From: an uncultured Brachyspira sp. | GTDB taxonomy: Bacteria; Spirochaetota; Brachyspiria; Brachyspirales; Brachyspiraceae | Reading direction: 5' to 3' | Length of the DNA stretch: 44,955 nt | Assembly: GCF_910578695.1 (NCBI RefSeq) | Contig: NZ_CAJTQJ010000014.1 | Span: 1 to 44,955, forward strand | Part shown: positions 16,440-25,759 of the stretch, one piece after another | Position numbering within the stretch: the first letter of the stretch is position 1 | How the letters are laid out: each line of letters opens with the position of its first letter | The notes under the pieces: model-generated | Seen by the model: only the letters and a program-made list of their open reading frames with translations | The model's database searches: none | Told to the model about the DNA's origin: nothing | Position numbers and translations under genes: made by a program

Positions 16440-17336
16440 ATGATAAATAATATAAAATTAGGCTCTTTATTTATAATATTTTCTGCATTTTCATTTAGCA
16501 TAATGGAAATAGCAGTAAAAATTTCAGGCTCTAATATACCTGTAATGGAGCAGGTTTTTGCAAGAAACTTTATTACATTATTTATTAGTGCATTTATGAT
16601 GATTAAAAATAAAGAAAAAAAATTTCCAAATAAAAATAATATTTTTCTTATAGTATGCAGATCTGTTTCAGGATATTTAGGAATTATATGTTATTTTTAT
16701 GCTGCAAATAATATGGTTCTTGCAGATGCATCAGTTTTGCAGAAAACTTCTCCTTTTTGGGCTAGCTTTTTTGCTTTTATTCTGATTAAAGAAAAAATCT
16801 TAAAAGTGCAATGGCTGGGTATGATTATTGCAGCAATAGGCTCTATTTTTATAATAAAGCCTTCTTTTATGATAAACTCTTCTATAATAAGTTTTTCTAA
16901 TATAATAAACTTAAACTCAAATATATTTACAGCATTGATTGCATTATCAGCTGCTATGTTTGCAGGAATATCATATTCTATAATAGGCTCTCTAAAAGGA
17001 AAAGAAAGCAATGCTTTAATTATATTTTATTTTTCATTGTTTTCATGTATTTTTTCTTTATTTTTTATAAAAAGCTTTGTGATTCCTAATATGACTGAGA
17101 TATTACTTCTTTTGCTTATAGGAATATTTGCAGGATTAGGGCAATTCTTTCTTACAGCAGCATATAAAAAAGCTCCTGTTTCTTCTATAAGCATATATAA
17201 TTATACAGGAGTTATATTTTCATATATTTTCAGCATATTTATTTTTAAAGAAACTGTAGATTTATATTCTGTAATAGGTATGATTCTTACAATATCTGCT
17301 GCATTACTGGTTTATTTCTGTAAAAGTAAAAATTAA
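16440..17336 (+). CDS. DMT/EamA-family transporter
   Basis: 298 residues with about ten membrane helices in two EamA repeats, each ending in an IxKExxxxxxxxGMxxxxxG pattern (around residues 110-140 and 258-290). Likely an inner-membrane metabolite exporter or importer. It lies 31 bases after the half-size EamA gene and has only a weak ribosome site. Substrate cannot be read from sequence. Confidence 0.88.
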   Translation: MINNIKLGSLFIIFSAFSFSIMEIAVKISGSNIPVMEQVFARNFITLFISAFMMIKNKEKKFPNKNNIFLIVCRSVSGYLGIICYFYAANNMVLADASVLQKTSPFWASFFAFILIKEKILKVQWLGMIIAAIGSIFIIKPSFMINSSIISFSNIINLNSNIFTALIALSAAMFAGISYSIIGSLKGKESNALIIFYFSLFSCIFSLFFIKSFVIPNMTEILLLLLIGIFAGLGQFFLTAAYKKAPVSSISIYNYTGVIFSYIFSIFIFKETVDLYSVIGMILTISAALLVYFCKSKN

Positions 17337-17373
17337 TTTAATATAATTCTGTAAATCTCAATTTATATTTTTA

Positions 17374-17796
17374 TTATTTGCTTATAATGACTTCAAGTTC
17401 ATATATTATATTTGAGATAATTTCATTATATTCTTTAAACCAGCCGCTATTAGTGAGAGTATCCCAAGTACTGAATTTTAATTCTTTTGTATCCCCTGTA
17501 TTATTATCTAATAATTTTATATTAGAAAAGTCCACTATAAACTTATCATATTCCAAATGAAAATTTATATCGAAGCATAATGAATTATTATCTATTATAT
17601 TGCTTGATACAAAAAATAAATAAATTAATCCATTATCATAGCTGCTGAATTTATTATTAGACGCTTCTTTTTCTACCCATTTAAGAATCTCTTTGCGGAG
17701 ATTATTTCCTTTCAATTTGGAAGATATAAATATTTTCTGTTCAGCAAAAGCAGATGCATAAATGGTTATAAAAAATATTAATACAGTTTTTATCAT
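17374..17796 (-). CDS. Small exported protein, unknown
   Basis: 140 residues. Signal sequence 1-18 (ending SAFAEQ) followed by a mixed alpha/beta domain with SSKLKGNNLRKEILKWVEKEA and a final helix. The layout vaguely recalls the DUF4468 TBP-like fold, but I cannot support that firmly. It lies 35 bases after the next gene on the minus strand and is probably cotranscribed with it. Confidence 0.6.
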   Translation of the reverse strand: MIKTVLIFFITIYASAFAEQKIFISSKLKGNNLRKEILKWVEKEASNNKFSSYDNGLIYLFFVSSNIIDNNSLCFDINFHLEYDKFIVDFSNIKLLDNNTGDTKELKFSTWDTLTNSGWFKEYNEIISNIIYELEVIISK

Positions 17797-17831
17797 TTTT
17801 ATACTATAATTCTCTTTTTTTTAATATAATT

Positions 17832-18374
17832 TTATAATTCTTTTATTGTAGATAAAATATTATTTATTTGTATGCATTGTTTTTCATAATTATTTTCTGC
17901 ATTTTTATTTATTAAAGCCGCCATAATCTGATGATAATAATTTTCTGTTTCTAATGTATATAAAAGATAATGAATAAGCATATTTTTATAATATGAATTA
18001 AATTCTGTTATATACATATCTTTATTATTAATTTTTATTTTATTAGAAACTATAATATTTTCGCTTTCCATACTGTTTAAAATATTTTCATTATATTCAT
18101 ATAAGCTGATATCATTTAATGTTTCTTTTGCTTTAGAAAACATTATAAAGCATATTCCTTTTTTTATATTAACTGCCTCTAAATTTGAGTTTTCATTAAG
18201 TTCATTTTTATTTTTGGATAATTTCCATTCATTATTAAATATTATAGAGAATTTTTTATCATAGCTTTTAATACAAAATTCTCTGTTATTTCTCTTTTTT
18301 CTTAAAACTATCAAAGCTGCTGATACTGTGATTATTGCAGTACTTAAAATTATTATAGGAAGTTTTTTATTCAT
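17832..18374 (-). CDS. Membrane-anchored protein, unknown
   Basis: 180 residues. One N-terminal membrane helix (about 5-24) then KKR, so the soluble part lies outside the cytoplasm. The body (YDKKFSIIFNNEWKLS ... ISLYEYNENILNSME ... MYITEFNSYYKN) has the strand and helix order of PsbP/DcrB-like domains, a tentative resemblance only. It leads a two-gene minus-strand unit with the small exported protein. Confidence 0.6.
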   Translation of the reverse strand: MNKKLPIIILSTAIITVSAALIVLRKKRNNREFCIKSYDKKFSIIFNNEWKLSKNKNELNENSNLEAVNIKKGICFIMFSKAKETLNDISLYEYNENILNSMESENIIVSNKIKINNKDMYITEFNSYYKNMLIHYLLYTLETENYYHQIMAALINKNAENNYEKQCIQINNILSTIKEL

Positions 18375-18585
18375 AAGAATTTCTCATATATTTTGTTACT
18401 ATTAGTTAATTATATTTTATTACCATTAATTATGTATTACTATTAATAAGCTATAATATTTTAATCAAAAAATCAAGAAATTATATAAAATATTTAAAAA
18501 ATTATTCTAATAAAAATATAGTTAAGGTTTTTTTTATATTACCGTTAATATTAAGAGTTAATTACTGAATAAAGGAGTTATTAGT

Positions 18586-18825
18586 ATGACTATTAATAAA
18601 ATAAATAATAATAATATACAGCAGACTATGCAGCTGCAGGTGCCAAAAGTAAATGCTTCAGCTCAGCAAAACCCTACTAATATACAGAAGATAAGCCAGC
18701 AGGGAAGCGGTATGTCTCCTCTTTCAAGCAGATATACATACGCTATAGGACGCGACGGAAAAAGATATGTGCTTCAGCTTAGAATAGATATATCTTCTGT
18801 AAGAGCTTTTAGTTCATTAGCATAA
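18586..18825 (+). CDS. Small Gln/Asn-rich protein, unknown
   Basis: 79 residues behind a good AAAGGAG site. The first half is Asn/Gln-rich and probably disordered. The second half contains YTYAIGRDGKRYVLQLRIDISS, close in style to the YxxGxDGKRYA segment of SprA-related putative metalloproteases, but the catalytic part is absent. It might be a short stand-alone relative or a truncated one. Single gene, followed by a structured intergenic element. Confidence 0.6.
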   Translation: MTINKINNNNIQQTMQLQVPKVNASAQQNPTNIQKISQQGSGMSPLSSRYTYAIGRDGKRYVLQLRIDISSVRAFSSLA

Positions 18826-18905
18826 TATATTTTTTTACTAAATTAATTTATTATGTAAACATTATATTAAAAAAAAATATTTTATATTAGAGTAATTATA
18901 AAAGT

Positions 18906-19011
18906 AAAGTCTTTCGTTTTAAATAGGCATAGTTTAAGATTAATACTATATTTAGTATTGATATAGATAAAAATAATCAAATTTTTAAGCCTATTTGAAA
19001 CTCAAAACTTT
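18906..19011. other. Long imperfect hairpin, possible structured RNA or terminator
   Basis: Arms GTTTTAAATAGGC (18916-18928) and GCCTATTTGAAAC (18989-19001) form 13 pairs with one G-U. AAAGT and ACTTT extend the base, and an inner hairpin ATTAATACTA/TAGTATTGAT sits at 18939-18962. It lies between two converging genes, so it may be a terminator, but it is longer than the other terminators in the window. Confidence 0.5.
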
Positions 19012-19074
19012 ATAATTTTATTTTTTATTACTACTATTAAATTTTTTTTACTATTATTATTAAATTTTCTGATA

Positions 19075-20412
19075 TTATTTATTAGATTTTTTTACTACTA
19101 TTCTATTTCCTTCTACTAATACAACTTTCAAACTGCTGCCTTTATCTATAAATTCTCCCTCACTTACGGCATCATATCTTTTTCCGTCTATAACTATATA
19201 TCCCGATGGTCTGAAAAAAGTTTCGGCAATGCCTTTTTTCCCAATCAAATCATCATAAGATATGCTGGAATGATATCCTGATGTATCGCTTTCTAATGCT
19301 ATTTTATTTTTAAAGTCTTTTGATTTAGTCATAAATTTGGCAATTAATATTATAAGAATTATATCTATAATTAATGATATAAATATTACAAAAACGGCAA
19401 TAGCTATATTCTGAATACCGAAAGATAAAAATATGCCTATTACTATTCCTATTATTCCAAGTATTCCTGTAATTCCGAATCCCGGTATAAGAAATATTTC
19501 AACTCCTATAAGGATAACTCCGAGTATGAATATTGCAGGGGCTAAAAAACTGCTGTTTCCTGAAAAGAACTGAGCAAAGAAAAATACAGAAAAAGCTATT
19601 ATAGCAGTTACTCCTCCTACTCCGAAGCCCGGCGTTTTTATTTCAAGATATATTCCTGCTATTCCTACAGACATTAAAATACTTAAAACTAATGGATTAA
19701 GAAGAAAGCTTAATACAGAGTCGTAGCTTTCTTTTTCAATATTTATTATCTTAGGATTTTCTATATTTTTTAATTCTAATATTTCATTTATAGAATTAGC
19801 CTTTTTATCTGCAATATTTATCCTAACAGCCTCATCGGCACTTAATGTAAGCAAAGTTTTATTATTTAAATCTATTCCGTCATCTTTTTTAGTTAAAACT
19901 ATATTTTCATCAACCATAGCTTCAGAAGCTCTTATATTCTTTTTTGATGCCTCAGCAGATGCCCTCATAGCAGCACGCATAGCACTCACTTCTTTTTCAC
20001 CAGCCTTTTTTGGTTCATTTCCATTCAAATAAACAGGAGTAGCGGCACCTATTACGCTTCCGTCTGACATATAAATCTCTTTAGCACTTAAAGATATCAA
20101 AGCACCTGCAGATAATGCATTCTTATTAATGTAAACAATTACAGGAATTTGAGAGTTCATTATATAATTTTTAATAGATAATGCAGAAGATAATAATCCT
20201 CCCGGAGTATCAAGCTCTAATATGATAAGGCAGGCATTATCTTCAGAAGCCTTATCTAATGCCTTCTTTATATATCCTGCATACCATCTGTTTATTTCCT
20301 GAAACTCCTGCTTTTTTATAACATAAACTTTATTTTCATTTGAATACAGATAATTAGAAAAAATAAAGATGATTAAAAAAAGTATTATAAAAATATTATT
20401 TGTTTTTTTCAT
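19075..20412 (-). CDS. NfeD-like membrane serine protease (long form)
   Basis: 445 residues. Signal or first helix 1-24, a ClpP-like protease domain (about 28-215) with LELDTPGGLLSSALSIKNYI and NKNALSAGALISLSA containing the nucleophile Ser, then four to five membrane helices (about 235-365) with GFGVGGVTAIIAF, and a C-terminal OB-fold domain (about 380-445) with IGKKGIAETFFRPSGYI. This matches long NfeD proteins, which usually partner with stomatin-like (SPFH) proteins in membrane quality control. No stomatin gene is visible here. Confidence 0.88.
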   Translation of the reverse strand: MKKTNNIFIILFLIIFIFSNYLYSNENKVYVIKKQEFQEINRWYAGYIKKALDKASEDNACLIILELDTPGGLLSSALSIKNYIMNSQIPVIVYINKNALSAGALISLSAKEIYMSDGSVIGAATPVYLNGNEPKKAGEKEVSAMRAAMRASAEASKKNIRASEAMVDENIVLTKKDDGIDLNNKTLLTLSADEAVRINIADKKANSINEILELKNIENPKIINIEKESYDSVLSFLLNPLVLSILMSVGIAGIYLEIKTPGFGVGGVTAIIAFSVFFFAQFFSGNSSFLAPAIFILGVILIGVEIFLIPGFGITGILGIIGIVIGIFLSFGIQNIAIAVFVIFISLIIDIILIILIAKFMTKSKDFKNKIALESDTSGYHSSISYDDLIGKKGIAETFFRPSGYIVIDGKRYDAVSEGEFIDKGSSLKVVLVEGNRIVVKKSNK

Positions 20413-20613
20413 TAAACTTCTCTCTTTATATAATTATATAATATATAGTATAAATATAATAATATATATTTTAGTATAAGTTATATTTTTTTCAAGAATA
20501 GTTTTTTAATTCTTACAGCTCTATTAATTGACTTTTTTTATTTATATATTAAAATATTTCAATTAAAAAATATCTCAATTAAAATATCTTAATGCAAATT
20601 TTAGGCGGTGTTT

Positions 20614-22458
20614 ATGAAAAAGTCTAATAGTATAATTGTAAAAATCCCTCTTATTGTCAATATAATAATAGTTTTATTATCCTTTTCAATAATATTTACA
20701 ACTGTAAGAATGTCTATTAAGGCTATAAATAATGCAACTTATTCAGGTTTTATTACATCTGTTAATGGCTATTCAACTTTACTTGATACTATTATTGAAG
20801 ATCAGTTAATTATTATGGACGCTTATTCAAGAGTTCCTACAATTATAGAATATATGCAGACTAGAAGCGAATATATCAGAGATGAAGCTATAAGAACTAT
20901 GATTAATTTATTTGATAATAATGATTATATAGTATCTTTGGACTTGATAGGATTAGATGGGAAAGTTATAGAATCTTATAATGGAGATACAAAGAATCAA
21001 GGTTTGGATATGTCTGTTGCTTATCCTAATATGTGGCAGGAATATATTGATTCAGGTTATGATCATGCTTCAAGCGATAGCATATATAAATCAGATATAA
21101 ATAAAGGATTCGTACTTCCAATAGTTCATTCTGTATATAATTTAGAAAATAAGCTAATAGGAAGTTTTATTGCTTTTGTAGATTGGACTAAAATCATTAA
21201 TGACTCTTTAGAAAACAGCAGAAATGAATTATCAGCTGATAAGTCTATATTTGTTTTAAATGAGTACTCTGAATATGTTTATCATAATATTGATTCTTTA
21301 CTCGGCACTAAGGCAGATAGTTCTTTAATTATTCCTAAGCAAAATTCAGGATTATTAAAATATACTGATAATAATGCCCCTAGAACAGCATTTTTTAAAT
21401 CGATGGAATCTCAGCCATGGTATATGGTATCTAGTATTACTTATAAACTTTTACATGCTCAAAGCAATAAAATGATTTTTATAGGAATATTATTAGGCAT
21501 AGCAGGGACTATACTTTCTTATGCAATATCTGCTTTATATATAGGGAAAACTATAAAGCCTATTGTATATATAGTTGAAGAAGCACATCAAATGGCAGAT
21601 GGAAATTTTGCATTATCATCAAAAATAAATAATAGAAATGATGAGATAGGAGAATTATCGCATTCATTTTCAGTAATGAAAGACAGATTTATAGAAGTTA
21701 TTTCAGATGTATTAAGTGCCTCAAGAGAAATAGCAAGTGCTGCAAATGAGCTTCATAAAGGCAGCGAAGATTTAGCCAATAGAACAGAATATCAGGCATC
21801 CAGCTTGGAGGAAACAGCAAGTTCTATGGAAGAGATGGCTTCTACTATAAAATCATCTGCTCAGAACTCTATTAATGGAAATAATGTTATGATGGCATCA
21901 AGAAATGCTGTAGTTGAAGGCGGAAATGTTATAGCAGATACAGCCAAAATGATAGAAGATGTGTATGAGGCTAGTGCCAAAATAAGAGATATTACTAAAG
22001 TTATAGAGGGCATAGCTTTTCAAACTAATATACTTGCTCTTAATGCATCAGTTGAGGCGGCAAGGGCTGGAGATCAGGGAAAAGGCTTTGCTGTAGTTGC
22101 AAGCGAAGTAAGAAATTTGGCTCAAAATTCTCAGGCTTCTGCTAAAGATATTACTCTGCTTATAGAAGATATTTATGAAAAAATTAATAAATCAGCACAA
22201 ATGGCAAGACATTCTCAGGAAATATTTACTGATATAGAGAGTAAAATAGAAGAAACCTCTAAGATTATGAATGATATAAGTCATACAGCTGTAGAACAGG
22301 AAACAGGAGTTGATCAGGTTAATAGTGCTGTCTCTAAAATGGATAATATTACTCAGCAGAATGCTTCTTTGGTGGAACAGTCTGCAGCTGCTTCTAAATC
22401 TCTGCTTGATCAGGCTAATCATTTAGAGCATCTTATGTCTTTTTTTAAAGTAGAATAA
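20614..22458 (+). CDS. Methyl-accepting chemotaxis protein
   Basis: 614 residues. Helix 1 (about 10-32), an extracellular double-Cache-like sensor domain to about 280, helix 2 (about 286-310), HAMP to about 365, and a cytoplasmic signalling domain with the conserved hairpin GIAFQTNILALNASVEAARA followed by GEQGKGFAVVASEVR-type sequence (here GDQGKGFAVV). It couples ligand binding to CheA/CheW and the flagella. No CheR-docking pentapeptide at the C-terminus. I use ATG 20614 rather than GTG 20608, since GGCGGTG upstream fits it. Ligand unknown. Confidence 0.93.
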   Translation: MKKSNSIIVKIPLIVNIIIVLLSFSIIFTTVRMSIKAINNATYSGFITSVNGYSTLLDTIIEDQLIIMDAYSRVPTIIEYMQTRSEYIRDEAIRTMINLFDNNDYIVSLDLIGLDGKVIESYNGDTKNQGLDMSVAYPNMWQEYIDSGYDHASSDSIYKSDINKGFVLPIVHSVYNLENKLIGSFIAFVDWTKIINDSLENSRNELSADKSIFVLNEYSEYVYHNIDSLLGTKADSSLIIPKQNSGLLKYTDNNAPRTAFFKSMESQPWYMVSSITYKLLHAQSNKMIFIGILLGIAGTILSYAISALYIGKTIKPIVYIVEEAHQMADGNFALSSKINNRNDEIGELSHSFSVMKDRFIEVISDVLSASREIASAANELHKGSEDLANRTEYQASSLEETASSMEEMASTIKSSAQNSINGNNVMMASRNAVVEGGNVIADTAKMIEDVYEASAKIRDITKVIEGIAFQTNILALNASVEAARAGDQGKGFAVVASEVRNLAQNSQASAKDITLLIEDIYEKINKSAQMARHSQEIFTDIESKIEETSKIMNDISHTAVEQETGVDQVNSAVSKMDNITQQNASLVEQSAAASKSLLDQANHLEHLMSFFKVE

Positions 22459-22488
22459 TAAAACTATAATATAATAATAAACTATAAA

Positions 22489-23316
22489 ATGAAATACATA
22501 CTAATATTAATTTTTATTTTGATTTCATCATGTTCAAATAAAAATAATATGCAAAATAATAGTATAGTAAAAATTAAAGAAATAGAACCTAATAATACTT
22601 TGGAATATTCGCAGTATATAGATTTCAGCTCTTTGGCAGAATGTAAATTTGATAATAATAATGATATTGATTTTTATCAAATAAGCCCTACTAATGGTTT
22701 TGTAATGGACTTTTTTATATATGCTTATGATATCAAAGCAAATATTTCTTTTAATATATTTTCGAGTGATAAAACAATATTTAGTATTAATACAGAAGAT
22801 ATTATAAATTATAAGGGTTTTATAGAATTGAAAGATATAATTCTTGATGATACTAATTCATACTTTATCAGATTAAATGCAGATAGAGAATGTAAGTATA
22901 ATTTGAAATTTATTTTTAAAGAGTTGTATATTTCAAATGAAGAAGAACCGAATAACATAATAAAAAAAGCTAATATTATTAATTATCCTAATGAATTAAT
23001 TTACGGATACTTTATAAAAAATTATTTAAATATTGAAGAATATATTAAGCCTTATATAAAAAGCTCTAATTTATGCGATATAGATTTTTATAAAATAGAA
23101 AATCATACTGATATAAACAGCTCTATAAGAATTAAGCTTAAATATTCAAAAGATATAGATATAATTTTATTTGATGAAAATTATAATTATATAAAGCAGT
23201 CTGTAAATCAATTAGATACTAGCTTTGAGCCTGATAAAAAGTATTATATAGCATTAGTCTGTTATTGTGATAAATATTTAATAGAGAGATATACTTTGCA
23301 TTATGAGTTTCATTAA
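22489..23316 (+). CDS. Lipoprotein with two PPC-like repeats
   Basis: 275 residues. Lipobox LISSC (Cys near residue 15) marks a lipoprotein. Two copies of an EPNN ... DIDFYxI module (about 35-130 and 155-270) resemble bacterial pre-peptidase C-terminal (PPC) beta-sandwich domains found in extracellular proteins. Probably exposed in the periplasm or on the surface. It follows the chemoreceptor by 30 bases and may share its transcript. Confidence 0.72.
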   Translation: MKYILILIFILISSCSNKNNMQNNSIVKIKEIEPNNTLEYSQYIDFSSLAECKFDNNNDIDFYQISPTNGFVMDFFIYAYDIKANISFNIFSSDKTIFSINTEDIINYKGFIELKDIILDDTNSYFIRLNADRECKYNLKFIFKELYISNEEEPNNIIKKANIINYPNELIYGYFIKNYLNIEEYIKPYIKSSNLCDIDFYKIENHTDINSSIRIKLKYSKDIDIILFDENYNYIKQSVNQLDTSFEPDKKYYIALVCYCDKYLIERYTLHYEFH

Positions 23317-23324
23317 TAATGCTA

Positions 23325-23353
23325 TTGACAAAGAAATATTTTTGATATAAAAT
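23325..23353 (+). promoter_or_regulatory. Promoter of the NhaC gene
   Basis: TTGACA (23325-23330) and TAAAAT (23348-23353) at 17-base spacing. It implies an untranslated leader of about 150 bases before the start at 23513. Confidence 0.55.
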
Positions 23354-23447
23354 TAATTTACTACTCAAAGTTTAAGAATAATTTCTGAATTTAAAAAAGC
23401 TTCTTTAATTTAGCAGTAATTCTTTTATTTTTAGAATAATATTTAGT

Positions 23448-23476
23448 CTGCCTTAAATTAAGGGGGCTTTTTTATA
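23448..23476 (+). terminator. Terminator-like hairpin in the NhaC leader
   Basis: GCCTTAAATTAAGGGGGC folds back (CCTT with AAGG, further G pairs) and is followed by TTTTTT. It lies between the promoter at 23325 and the gene, so it could be an attenuator, or simply the end of the lipoprotein transcript. Confidence 0.5.
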
Positions 23477-23512
23477 TTTTATTATAATAGTATATTAATT
23501 AGGAGTTAAGTT

Positions 23513-25165
23513 ATGGAGCATTATGGTTTATTAGGAATTATTCCGCCTCTTTTAGCCGTTATACTTGCTTTAGTCACCAAAGAAGTTATTATTTCTCTTA
23601 CATTAGGAATATTATCAGGTACTTTAATAATATCAAAGGGCAATATATTTACAGCTATTACAATATTTACAGATAAAGTTGCTGAGATGAGCGGAGATTC
23701 TTGGAATATACGCATACTTTTATTTTGTGCTTTATTAGGTGCTTTTGTCAGTATGCTTTCAAAAACTGGTGCTACTAAAGCATTCGGATTATGGGCTTCT
23801 AAATATCTGAAAGGAAAAAAGAGCGTATTATTATTTACTTGGTTTTTCGGACTTATCATATTTATAGATGATTATTTCAACAGCTTATCAGTAGGCACAG
23901 TTATACGCCCTGTTTCAGACCAAAATAAAATTTCAAGGGCAAAACTTGCATATATATTGGACTCTACTGCAGCCCCTGTATGTATATTGGCTCCTATATC
24001 CACTTGGGTAGTAACAGTTATGAGCTATATCAGAGATTCAGAAGGTTTTTCATCTTTGAATATGAGCGAGTTTATATTCTTTATAAAAATGATACCTTAT
24101 TCTGTTTATCCTCTTCTTGCTTTATCTTTTGTAGTTCTTATGTCATTAGTTTTTAAAGATTTCGGTCCTATGAAAAGAAGCGAAGATGATGCACAAAATG
24201 GAAAGCTTTTTAATGAAGATTTATACGGTGCATGCCCTGGTAATTTGGAGATTTCGTCTAATGATGATGCTAAATGGTATGATATGGTTATTGCTATTAT
24301 CACGCTTATTATAGCATGTATAGTTATGTTTCCTATTACTACATATATAGGATTGATTGGAAGCGAAGGAATAGATAATTTTTCTCAAGCATTATCCAGC
24401 ACCTCATTAAGCAATGCATTTTTAAATACCGATGCTTCTAAGGCTTTATTTTATGGGGCTGTTATTTCTATTATAATAATGTATATATACTATTTAAGCA
24501 GAAGATTATTAACTATACGCTCGGCTGGAAGTGCAATAATGGAAGGCGTTAAATCTATGGTTCCTGCATTAGTAGTTCTTTCTTTGGCTTGGTCTATAGG
24601 AAGCGTTATTAAATCAAGCCCTGCAGACGGAGGACTCGGACTTGCTGCTTTTCTTTCAGAGTCTGTTAGGGGCGGAGGCTTTCCTCTTTGGATACTTCCT
24701 GCTATAGGGTATTTGCTCGGCTGTATTATAGCCTTCTCTACAGGAACAAGCTGGGGTACTTTTGCTATACTTATTCCTATAGTGATACCTATTGCAAATG
24801 GTCTTGCCTCTGCCAACGGATATACTGATAATGCTCTTCTTAATGTACTTCTTATAAATGTGGGTTCTGTTGTTTCAGGGGCAGTATTCGGAGATCATTG
24901 TTCTCCTATATCTGATACTACGATACTTTCTTCTACAGGAAGCAATTGCCCTTTGCTTGAGCATGTTGCTACTCAGATTCCTTATGCAAGTTTGGTTGCA
25001 GTATCTGCTTTCATCGGCGTTATAATAGGAGGAATAACTTTAAATCCTATAGCGGCATTATCTGTAGGCTTTATAATAATGTGCATACTAGCAGTGCTTG
25101 CCCCTAATTTTTATGATAAAATATCAAATTTAAATAAGAAAATTAAATCAGTATTTTCTAAATAA
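23513..25165 (+). CDS. NhaC-family Na+/H+ antiporter
   Basis: 550 residues with about twelve membrane helices. Family features include IIFIDDYFNSLSVGTVIRP, LDSTAAPVCILAPISTWVV and the late FGDHCSPISDTTILSSTGSNC (positions about 117-135, 152-170 and 462-482). Members exchange Na+ for protons or for organic ions such as malate/lactate or lysine, so the true substrate is open. AGGAG precedes the start. It ends at a strong shared terminator. Confidence 0.92.
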   Translation: MEHYGLLGIIPPLLAVILALVTKEVIISLTLGILSGTLIISKGNIFTAITIFTDKVAEMSGDSWNIRILLFCALLGAFVSMLSKTGATKAFGLWASKYLKGKKSVLLFTWFFGLIIFIDDYFNSLSVGTVIRPVSDQNKISRAKLAYILDSTAAPVCILAPISTWVVTVMSYIRDSEGFSSLNMSEFIFFIKMIPYSVYPLLALSFVVLMSLVFKDFGPMKRSEDDAQNGKLFNEDLYGACPGNLEISSNDDAKWYDMVIAIITLIIACIVMFPITTYIGLIGSEGIDNFSQALSSTSLSNAFLNTDASKALFYGAVISIIIMYIYYLSRRLLTIRSAGSAIMEGVKSMVPALVVLSLAWSIGSVIKSSPADGGLGLAAFLSESVRGGGFPLWILPAIGYLLGCIIAFSTGTSWGTFAILIPIVIPIANGLASANGYTDNALLNVLLINVGSVVSGAVFGDHCSPISDTTILSSTGSNCPLLEHVATQIPYASLVAVSAFIGVIIGGITLNPIAALSVGFIIMCILAVLAPNFYDKISNLNKKIKSVFSK

Positions 25166-25173
25166 CTTATATT

Positions 25174-25205
25174 AAAAAGCCCTATATTTTTATAGGGCTT
25201 TTTTT
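25174..25205. terminator. Shared terminator overlapping the YcxB-like stop codon
   Basis: Perfect stem AAAAAGCCCTATA and TATAGGGCTTTTT with a short T-rich loop. The stop codon of the minus-strand gene (25182-25184) lies inside the stem, so the same hairpin serves both converging genes. Confidence 0.9.
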
Positions 25206-25715
25206 ATATGATAAAAGAAAATCTATATCTTCAGAGTTTAATATATTTTTGGGTATGATTATTGCAGACATTTCATCTGTATAAAAGAATATGCATTTAC
25301 TGCTTGAATCTATATTTTTTATATCATCTTTATTAAACTCGCTTGCTGTCCTACACTCTTTAAAAATTAATTTATCATCATAAATGGTTAATTCCCTGCT
25401 TCCGAAAACCTTATTCAATTTTCCGCTTCTTATATATTCTTTTACTTTTTTAACTATCTTTTTTTCAAGACGCTTTTTATATGTGAATATTTGAATAATA
25501 GAAAAAGCAGATACTAATAATGCTATTACAGCTATTAAAGATGCATTATCTTTGAAATATAGAGCCATAGATACGAATATTATGATATAAAGAACTGTAA
25601 GTATTATAATTGTTCTTTTTACTGATGAATTGATATTAGAGTTCATTTTTAAGTAATGAAGCTGAAAATCTATAAAATCATCTTCTGTTATTGTATATCT
25701 ATATTCTTTTTTCAT
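25182..25715 (-). CDS. YcxB-like membrane protein
   Basis: 177 residues. The N-terminal YTITEDDFIDFQLHYLKMNS, two membrane helices (about 34-78) and the C-terminal LTIYDDKLIFKE ... IFFYTDEMSAIIIPKNIL follow the YcxB-like plan seen in small bacterial membrane proteins of unknown function. Its last codons lie within the terminator hairpin shared with the NhaC gene. Confidence 0.75.
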   Translation of the reverse strand: MKKEYRYTITEDDFIDFQLHYLKMNSNINSSVKRTIIILTVLYIIIFVSMALYFKDNASLIAVIALLVSAFSIIQIFTYKKRLEKKIVKKVKEYIRSGKLNKVFGSRELTIYDDKLIFKECRTASEFNKDDIKNIDSSSKCIFFYTDEMSAIIIPKNILNSEDIDFLLSYKKSPIKI

Positions 25716-25759
25716 TATATGCCTTTATATGTCTTTATTTTTAATTATATATTATTTTA

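Noticed and set aside
20528..20550. Promoter TTGACT with TATATT for the chemoreceptor
   Set aside because: Spacing is only about 11-12 bases, too short to support.
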